Shown piece by piece: positions 1-3,711 of a stretch of DNA of 5,383 nt. Location: the NCBI GenBank assembly GCA_020058315.1, contig JAGVEK010000140.1, forward strand, positions 1 through 5,383, read 5' to 3'. The first letter of the stretch is position 1. Every line of letters starts with the position of its first letter. Source of the stretch: Candidatus Zixiibacteriota bacterium. GTDB lineage: Bacteria; Zixibacteria; MSB-5A5; WJJR01. The notes beneath the pieces were generated by a model that made no database searches, was not told the origin of the DNA, and saw only the letters and a program-made list of their open reading frames with translations. A program made the position numbers and the translations under genes.

Positions 1-51
1 CTTGTCTGTGTTGAGAAAGATCGTTTGCCAAATTGACCGTGAGTTACGCAA

Positions 52-72
52 GCCCTGACCGGGGGTCAGGGC
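52..72. repeat. 9-bp stem hairpin
   Basis: GCCCTGACC (52-60) and GGTCAGGGC (64-72) are perfect reverse complements around GGG. Neither strand has a T-run after the stem, so an intrinsic terminator is unlikely. A REP-like palindrome or protein-binding site remains possible. Confidence 0.6.
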
Positions 73-106
73 CACAATGTCTATGGACAAGAGAATCCAG
101 CGCCAC

Positions 107-126
107 CTTGGTCACGGGCACCCGGC
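107..126 (+). repeat. Direct repeat copy 1 (GGGCACCCGGC family)
   Basis: This 20-base stretch matches 357-376 at 18 positions and includes the core GGGCACCCGGC (116-126). Similarity continues a few bases further, to GAAG in both copies. Confidence 0.6.
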
Positions 127-161
127 TATGAAGCCCAACTCCCGCGGGTGGTTTCCTCACA

Positions 162-177
162 GCCCGCCGCGGCGGGC
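162..177. repeat. Perfect 16-bp palindrome
   Basis: GCCCGCCGCGGCGGGC is self-complementary over its full length with no loop. It is followed at 181-189 by GCACCCGGC, a partial copy of the dispersed core. Confidence 0.6.
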
Positions 178-252
178 GGCGCACCCGGCGCGTCTCCGAT
201 CTCTCGATCGATCCCATCAATTCTCGGACGTTCGGTTTTGGGTCCGCGACAT

Positions 253-274
253 GATCCGCCTATGGCGGACCACA
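253..274. repeat. CCGCC-TAT-GGCGG hairpin element
   Basis: TCCGCC (255-260) and GGCGGA (264-269) form a perfect 6-bp stem around TAT. The 22-base element matches 1656-1677 at 17 positions. One of the five differences pair is compensatory: T255/A269 here is C1658/G1672 there. Confidence 0.55.
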
Positions 275-295
275 ATCAGAGATTGCGGGCACGCG
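273..295 (+). repeat. CAATC-AGA-GATTG repeat, copy 1
   Basis: A 23-base sequence made of a small CAATC/GATTG hairpin followed by CGGGCACGCG. It matches 376-398 at 20 positions, with the stem bases unchanged and the differences in the loop (AGA versus GAA) and at one further base. Confidence 0.55.
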
Positions 296-356
296 AGTCA
301 CACAGTCGTTTGACCCAGTCATGCGACGCGGAATCGTCTCACTCACTTGGGCTGGT

Positions 357-376
357 CTTCGTCAAGGGCACCCGGC
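357..376 (+). repeat. Direct repeat copy 2 (GGGCACCCGGC family)
   Basis: Partner of 107-126 (18 of 20 identical), with the core at 366-376. It abuts the CAATC hairpin repeat that begins at 376, so two repeat types are joined here. Confidence 0.6.
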
Positions 377-398
377 AATCGAAGATTGCGGCCACGCG
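376..398 (+). repeat. CAATC-GAA-GATTG repeat, copy 2
   Basis: Partner of 273-295 (20 of 23 identical). The CAATC (376-380) and GATTG (384-388) arms are perfect reverse complements. Confidence 0.55.
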
Positions 399-416
399 GG
401 GACGTTGCGAACTCAC

Positions 417-430
417 GCCGGGCACCCGGC
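417..430. repeat. GCCGGG-CA-CCCGGC palindrome just after the lipoprotein stop
   Basis: A perfect 6-bp inverted repeat containing the core GGGCACCCGGC (420-430). It lies 22 bases past the stop codon of the 453-1622 gene. A role in transcript 3'-end formation or stability is possible, but no T-run follows on the minus strand, so I do not call a terminator. Confidence 0.55.
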
Positions 431-452
431 CAGCAGCAATAATCGTTGATTG

Positions 453-1622
453 CTAAGGCCGGGGCCCGACACCCATCCCGCCAGTGGCCATGCCGGCGGA
501 GTCCGGCAGCCAGACGCTTTTCTCGAATCGCATCGTGGTCAGATCGATCGTGCTTAGCGGTCCATGACTGTACCAATAAGATTGGGGAGCGGTCGCAACC
601 CGGCGATCCCCGGGCAAGAAGCATATTTGTTCTGCCCAGTACCAGTGGAGCAGTTCAGCGGGAAAGGATGGTATGGTGACGGACAGAGTCCGAAGGTCGA
701 CGACGTGGACTCTCCCAGGCCCTCCAATTAACCGACTACCGGGATCGGTTACTGCCGCCAGCATGCCGTCGTCGCTGATCGCAACCTCCCCGAATCCACC
801 ATTGAGGCGATACTGGAAGAGCGTCTGGCCGGTTTCTAAGTCCCCCACCACGAACCAATAGCCCTGGTGTAGGCCAACCGCCAGCACACACTTGCCGTCG
901 GGATGCAACCGTGCGGTATAGACCTCGAACAAGGCCTCCCCTGAAGACAAGTGAGCGACGTACCTCCCGGAAACCTCTCCGGTTGCGACATCGACCGCCC
1001 TGATTGCGCCATTTTCTGCTGGAGACCTGCTGAGGACAATCGCCACGACTTTTGTGCCAGATGCCGGACCCCACATGGTGTGCAGGCTGTCAGGGAGAGT
1101 CCGGACCACACTGCCGTCCTCGGCCCGGAAGACCGTGTCTCCCACAAGCAGCAGCGCGCCATTCTGCAGAACCCGGACAGATAGAAGCCTCGTGTCGTCA
1201 AAGCCAGGCCTCGACCAAACCGCCTGCTTCGTCCGGGCATCGAGCTTCCAGAGCGTCGCCGGTATGCTGTATTCCGAGGCGGCAAGGACATAGAGCCACC
1301 GGCCATCCGGCGACACCGCCAGCTCGTCGGTAAAGGCCCGGGGAGTTGGATCAAGATGATTCAGGCTGATTGAATCAATGAGACTCAGGCTGTCGGCGTC
1401 ATAGACGTAGATCCAGCCATAACTTGAGTCGCCGGTGTACGCTGATTCATGCATGCCGCCGAGGTAGATGTTGTATTTCACCGGCTTTGGCTTGGTCGCC
1501 TTATCGCACCCTGCCAAGCTGGCACAGACAAGAAGCGCCAAAGCCACTCCGGCCACCGTGCGCAGCACAGGTCCGGCGCGTGCGACCGCTCGGACGGGGT
1601 TCTTCTCAAACGTGGTTTCCAT
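453..1622 (-). CDS. Predicted lipoprotein, WD40/YVTN-like beta-propeller (downstream copy of a tandem pair)
   Basis: The product is 389 residues. It opens with a basic segment, a hydrophobic stretch at about residues 23-38 and the lipobox LAGC, so Cys39 should be lipidated and the protein anchored in the envelope, followed by a short linker (40-48). The rest reads as about seven propeller blades, each with an aspartate-turn strand: YDADSLSLI (74-82), WKLDARTKQ (125-133), FRAEDGSVV (165-173), VDVATGEV (210-217), VGDLETGQT (259-267), VVDLRTLSV (307-315) and IDLTTMRF (359-366). Intervening strands include SPDGRWLYV (104-112) and HPDGKCVLAV (240-249). The frame stays open upstream to 1820, but I chose the ATG at 1622 because it follows AAAGGGGG, gives a proper signal peptide and aligns with the start of the paralogue. 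Function and ligand are unknown. No catalytic motif is visible, so binding or scaffolding is more likely than enzymatic activity. The Asp after the lipid Cys would favour inner-membrane retention under the enterobacterial Lol rule, which may not apply here. Confidence 0.85.
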   Translation of the reverse strand: METTFEKNPVRAVARAGPVLRTVAGVALALLVCASLAGCDKATKPKPVKYNIYLGGMHESAYTGDSSYGWIYVYDADSLSLIDSISLNHLDPTPRAFTDELAVSPDGRWLYVLAASEYSIPATLWKLDARTKQAVWSRPGFDDTRLLSVRVLQNGALLLVGDTVFRAEDGSVVRTLPDSLHTMWGPASGTKVVAIVLSRSPAENGAIRAVDVATGEVSGRYVAHLSSGEALFEVYTARLHPDGKCVLAVGLHQGYWFVVGDLETGQTLFQYRLNGGFGEVAISDDGMLAAVTDPGSRLIGGPGRVHVVDLRTLSVTIPSFPAELLHWYWAEQICFLPGDRRVATAPQSYWYSHGPLSTIDLTTMRFEKSVWLPDSAGMATGGMGVGPRP

Positions 1623-1626
1623 ACAA

Positions 1627-1634
1627 CCCCCTTT
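1627..1634 (-). promoter_or_regulatory. Ribosome binding site of the lipoprotein gene starting at 1622
   Basis: Read on the minus strand this is AAAGGGGG, followed by TTGT and the ATG. It decides between the 1622 start and further in-frame starts upstream. The same purine block precedes the paralogue, so it was duplicated with the gene. Confidence 0.65.
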
Positions 1635-1638
1635 CCCC

Positions 1639-1690
1639 GGCATCGGCTTCGGAACGACCCGCCCATGGCGGGCTACCCTGTCCCGATGCC
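1639..1690. repeat. Nested inverted repeat (52 bp) in the leader of the downstream lipoprotein gene
   Basis: The outer arms GGCATCGG (1639-1646) and CCGATGCC (1683-1690) are perfect reverse complements. Inside them lies CCCGCC-cat-GGCGGG (1658-1672), a perfect 6-bp stem. On the minus strand the structure ends four bases before the AAAGGGGG ribosome binding site, so it would form in the 5' untranslated leader if transcription starts upstream. It is either a REP-type insertion or a translation-influencing leader. The inner hairpin has a relative at 253-274, which favours a dispersed repeat. Confidence 0.6.
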
Positions 1691-1798
1691 AAAACAGTGT
1701 GCGGACCGTCCGGCCCGCCTTGGCGAGCCCCGATCCAGTTGGCCGAACTGCCCGAAGTGAACACCGCATCGCCCCTCCGCGGTTTCGTCCTTTCCCTA

Positions 1799-1936
1799 CT
1801 ACGAACTCAAGATGGGCCATTCGCGTCGGGCGGTCAAGAGTTGAATCATCCTATTCCGATTGGTGCCGTGATAGGGCGTCGCCGGGTGCCCCACCCGGCA
1901 GGCCGCCAGCAGGACAATCGTTATTTTGCTCAACAT
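1799..1936 (-). pseudogene. Short ORF with lipoprotein-like signal peptide, probable truncated gene
   Basis: The ORF encodes 45 residues beginning MLSKITIVLLAACRVG: a lysine near the N-terminus, a hydrophobic run and LAAC, which resembles a short lipobox. A purine-rich GAAGGGA lies upstream at ribosome-binding distance. It starts 51 bases after the stop of the upstream lipoprotein gene and could be co-transcribed with it. Straight after the LAAC the reading frame enters the palindrome at 1881-1899, and the remaining residues show no recognisable fold. I read it as the 5' end of a secreted-protein gene cut short by a repeat, although a genuine small lipoprotein or a chance ORF cannot be excluded. 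Confidence 0.35.
1881..1899. repeat. GCCGGGTG palindrome (8-bp stem, 3-base loop)
   Basis: GCCGGGTG (1881-1888) and CACCCGGC (1892-1899) are perfect reverse complements around CCC. The arms match the GGGCACCCGGC motif that recurs in the 1-452 region. It lies within the truncated signal-peptide ORF. Confidence 0.65.
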
Positions 1937-1987
1937 TGGAGTTCCCTTCACTATCGTGTCAGGTCCAACAGCAGTAATCATTTGCGG

Positions 1988-3175
1988 CTAAGGCCGGGGG
2001 CCAATCCCCATGCCACCGGTGAACATCAGCCTCGGGTTCGGCAGCCAAACGCTCTTCTCGAATTGCATTGTGGTCACATCGATCGTGCTGAGCGGCCCCC
2101 AATTCTGATCCCAACTGGATTTGGGGCACGTCGCCACCCGGCGATCCCCGGGCAGGAAAGAAATCTGGGCCGCCAGATTCCGGTGGATCAGTGGTGCGGG
2201 AGGAGTTGGTACGGTCACGGATAGAGTCTGAAGATCGACAATGTAGACTCGCCCATATTCACTGATGGAAATTACACCCGGATCGGTTACTGCTGCCAGC
2301 AAACCGTCCGCACTAAGCGCGATATCTCCAAAGGGATAATTGAGGCGATACTGGAACAGCGTCTGTCCGGTTTCCAAGTCCCCCAACACAAACCAACAGT
2401 AGTAATCGCTGCGGTATACGCCAACTGCCAGCACTCGTCTGCCATCGGGATGCAGCCGGGCGGTGTAGAAATGCTCGAGTGGAACACCCGATGTCAGGCG
2501 GGCCACGTATCTTCCTGAGACCTCTCCGGTTACAACGTCGATCACGCTGATGATTGAGTCGTATCCTTCTTGAGGCCGGCTGCGGACAGTCGCGGCGACC
2601 TTGGTGCCCGATACCGGACCCCACATTGTGAGCAGGCTGTCAGGGAGAGTTCGGACCACCCTGCCGTCCTCTGCTTGGAAGACGGTGTCTCCCACGAGCA
2701 GCAGCGCGCCATTCTGCAGGACCCGGACAAGCGTCCTCTTAGTGTCGTCCCAGCCGGGTCTTGACCATACCGCTTGCTTCGTGCCGGCATCGAGCTTCCA
2801 GAGCGTGGACGGTTCAGGCCTGCGCGAAGCGGCGAGGACATAGAGCCACCGGCCATCGGGGGACACCGCCATCTCGTCGACGAACGACGACCGGCCTGTC
2901 GGATCAATCAGATTCAGGTTGATTGAATCGACGAGGTCCAGACTGTCGGCGTCGTAAGCATAGATCCAGCCCCAAAACGAACCAGCGCCTGAGGTGTCAT
3001 ACATGCTCGCGCCCAGGTAGATGTTGTATTTCACTGGCTTGTGCTTGGTCGCCTTGTCGCAGCCGGCCAAGCTGGCAAAGGCAAGAAGCGCCAAAGCCAC
3101 TCCGGCCAGCGCGCGGAATACAGGTATGGCGCGTGCGACCACACGAACATGGTTCTTCTTAACAGTGTTTTCCAT
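1988..3175 (-). CDS. Predicted lipoprotein, WD40/YVTN-like beta-propeller (upstream copy of a tandem pair)
   Basis: The product is 395 residues. The hydrophobic signal segment (about 23-38) ends in the lipobox LAGC with Cys39, followed by DKATKHKP as linker. Seven aspartate-turn strands suggest a propeller: YDADSLDLV (74-82), WKLDAGTKQ (126-134), FQAEDGRVV (166-174), IDVVTGEV (212-219), LGDLETGQT (264-272), IVDLQTLSV (312-320) and IDVTTMQF (365-372), with SPDGRWLYV (105-113) and HPDGRRVLAV (242-251) between. The protein ends in GPRP like its paralogue. It matches the 453-1622 product along its whole length (about 70% by eye), diverging most at residues 55-69, 200-210, 255-262 and 300-308, which are probably inter-strand loops. 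The ATG at 3175 is chosen over in-frame starts up to 3430 because of AAAGGGGA upstream and because the longer reading would translate through a REP element. Function unknown. Confidence 0.85.
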   Translation of the reverse strand: MENTVKKNHVRVVARAIPVFRALAGVALALLAFASLAGCDKATKHKPVKYNIYLGASMYDTSGAGSFWGWIYAYDADSLDLVDSINLNLIDPTGRSSFVDEMAVSPDGRWLYVLAASRRPEPSTLWKLDAGTKQAVWSRPGWDDTKRTLVRVLQNGALLLVGDTVFQAEDGRVVRTLPDSLLTMWGPVSGTKVAATVRSRPQEGYDSIISVIDVVTGEVSGRYVARLTSGVPLEHFYTARLHPDGRRVLAVGVYRSDYYCWFVLGDLETGQTLFQYRLNYPFGDIALSADGLLAAVTDPGVISISEYGRVYIVDLQTLSVTVPTPPAPLIHRNLAAQISFLPGDRRVATCPKSSWDQNWGPLSTIDVTTMQFEKSVWLPNPRLMFTGGMGIGPRP

Positions 3176-3179
3176 GCAA

Positions 3180-3187
3180 TCCCCTTT
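3180..3187 (-). promoter_or_regulatory. Ribosome binding site of the lipoprotein gene starting at 3175
   Basis: On the minus strand this reads AAAGGGGA, then TTGC and the ATG. Its layout is nearly identical to that in front of the second copy, supporting both start choices. Confidence 0.65.
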
Positions 3188-3264
3188 CTCCGGCACGGGT
3201 GCCCCACAGCTTGGGGCGTGTTGAAAAACCTCCTCGTACCACGACTCAGTGCCGCAGATGCCGC

Positions 3265-3321
3265 GAGATTGCTTCGTCACCACCCCGCCTTCGGCGTCTG
3301 CCGCGGCGGACTCGCAACGAC
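3265..3321 (-). repeat. REP-like sequence, copy 1
   Basis: It begins GAGATTGCTTCG and ends CTCGCAACGAC. The interior has CGCC-TTC-GGCG (3286-3296) and GCCGCGGC (3300-3307). The terminal words match, in opposite orientation, those of the copy at 3346-3386. Sequences of the form GATTGCTTCG..CTCGCAATGAC are common palindromic repeats in many bacterial genomes. Confidence 0.6.
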
Positions 3322-3345
3322 TCCTGAGACATGCGATTCCGAATG

Positions 3346-3386
3346 CTGTCATTGCGAGGCGCGGCTCTTTGCGCCGAAGCAATCTC
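3346..3386 (+). repeat. REP-like sequence, copy 2, with cruciform-capable hairpin
   Basis: ATTGC (3351-3355) pairs with GCAAT (3379-3383) and GGCGC (3358-3362) with GCGCC (3371-3375). The two stems are separated by a GA/GAA internal loop and capped by an 8-base loop. Such two-stem hairpins are typical of the REP sequences recognised by REP-associated tyrosine transposases (RAYT/TnpA-REP family), but none is encoded in this window. Confidence 0.65.
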
Positions 3387-3572
3387 ACCGGTTCCGCACT
3401 CCGATCCGTCCGCCAGGGGCTTTTCAACAAGCCCCTTGCTGTCGGAATCCAACCTATGTCCCAAGCCGTACAATCCGGTTCTTCATCCGCGTTGTGCGCT
3501 TCCTCCGCCTCAGGTCACGCTCCCTGCATCACTGCCCTGGCCCCAAGGTAAATTTCGTCGACCAATCCCCCC

Positions 3573-3601
3573 TTGTCAATCCGTTTGTCAGGACTCACAA
3601 T
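3573..3601 (+). promoter_or_regulatory. Possible sigma70-type promoter for ligA
   Basis: TTGTCA (3573-3578), a 17-base spacer and CACAAT (3596-3601) match the consensus boxes at 5 and 4 of 6 positions. It would leave a leader of roughly 100 bases before ligA. TTGTCA recurs at 3585-3590 without a good -10. Matches this weak occur by chance, so confidence is low. Confidence 0.25.
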
Positions 3602-3699
3602 CGGCTGGAGCCATGCGCTTCTCACATTGCTTTCCGCACCAGAATCTCCATCTTTGAGAGCTATCTTGGGGTGCCGTTGATGGCTCGCTCGACGGCCCA

Positions 3700-3706
3700 G
3701 AGGTGA
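3700..3706 (+). promoter_or_regulatory. Ribosome binding site of ligA
   Basis: GAGGTGA lies five bases before the ATG at 3712 and fixes that start. An in-frame GTG at 3703 lies within this site and is therefore an unlikely start. Confidence 0.75.
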
Positions 3707-3711
3707 CAAGT

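Larger units (their letters stand above)
1..452. other. Repeat-rich region without a convincing gene
   Basis: Open frames here are short, arginine- and proline-rich, overlap each other and lack ribosome binding sites or recognisable domains. What the stretch does contain is a dense set of palindromes (52-72, 162-177, 255-269, 417-430) and two pairs of diverged direct repeats (107-126 with 357-376, and 273-295 with 376-398). I saw no tRNA fold, promoter or U-tract terminator. It lies downstream of the 453-1622 gene and continues beyond the window. Confidence 0.6.
1623..1987. other. Intergenic region between the two lipoprotein genes
   Basis: These 365 bases hold, in minus-strand transcription order, a short signal-peptide ORF (1799-1936), a GCCGGGTG palindrome (1881-1899), several small GC-rich inverted repeats (for example CGGAC/GTCCG at 1702-1712) and the leader hairpin at 1639-1690. 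I found no convincing promoter or U-tract terminator on either strand, so whether the downstream lipoprotein gene is read from its own promoter or through from its neighbour is open. Open frames on the plus strand here are compositional shadows. Confidence 0.6.
433..3195 (-). repeat. Tandem duplication of a roughly 1.2-kb lipoprotein gene unit
   Basis: The two units are about 433-1642 and 1968-3195. Similarity runs from the leader (CCGG, purine block, ATG) through the coding region to the shared AAGGCCGGGG just inside the stop, and weakly about 20 bases past it (13 of 20 positions match by eye). Upstream of CCGGCA (plus-strand sense) the sequences diverge at once into unrelated palindromes. 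Both genes end in TAG. Confidence 0.8.
3207..3441. mobile_element. Inverted-repeat element of about 235 bp (MITE- or BIME-like), no transposase
   Basis: The ends 3207-3230 and 3418-3441 are reverse complements at 20 of 24 positions, centred on CAGC..GGGGC.TGTTGAAAA. Inside, GAGATTGCTTCG (3265-3276) and CGAAGCAATCTC (3375-3386) form a perfect 12-bp inverted pair. The right end itself folds as AGGGGCTT-ttcaac-AAGCCCCT (3415-3436). No target-site duplication is evident and no protein is encoded, so this is either a non-autonomous element or a stable bacterial interspersed mosaic element. It lies between the lipoprotein gene and any promoter further upstream. Confidence 0.55.
3176..3711. other. 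Divergent intergenic region between the lipoprotein pair and ligA
   Basis: This 536-base gap should hold promoters for both directions. 3207-3441 is an inverted-repeat element with two REP-like sequences. 3442-3698 is less structured and contains a weak sigma70-like match for ligA (3573-3601). Short open frames on both strands here lack a good ribosome binding site or domain, and several run through the REP sequences, so none is called. Confidence 0.6.

Noticed and set aside
417..430. Intrinsic terminator for the 453-1622 gene
   Set aside because: The stem is good but short, and no T-run follows on the minus strand.
107..430. CRISPR array
   Set aside because: The repeats are few, diverged, unevenly spaced and partly inverted. 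No regular repeat-spacer pattern.
1..452. A third, decayed copy of the propeller gene
   Set aside because: No trace of the blade motifs (SPDGRWLYV, DLETGQT and so on) in any frame. Only palindromic repeats are shared with the rest of the window.
1623..1820. N-terminal extension of the downstream lipoprotein to an ATG at 1820
   Set aside because: It would bury the signal peptide internally and translate the leader hairpin. The paralogue does not share the sequence.
1424..2224. Open frame of 266 codons on the plus strand
   Set aside because: It is antisense to the ends of both lipoprotein genes and crosses the palindromes between them. No ribosome binding site or recognisable domain.
3176..3430. 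N-terminal extension of the upstream lipoprotein to an ATG at 3430
   Set aside because: It would translate the REP-containing element, and there is no similarity to the other copy upstream of the 3175 start.
3551..3579. Minus-strand promoter (TTGACA at 3579-3574) for the lipoprotein genes
   Set aside because: The -35 is perfect but the -10 at 17-base spacing (GAAATT) matches at only about 3 of 6 positions, and the gene starts nearly 400 bases away across the REP element.
3680..3706. Eight-codon ORF (MARSTAQR) ending in the ligA ribosome binding site
   Set aside because: It could be an upstream leader peptide, but its own ribosome binding site is weak and so short an ORF is expected by chance.
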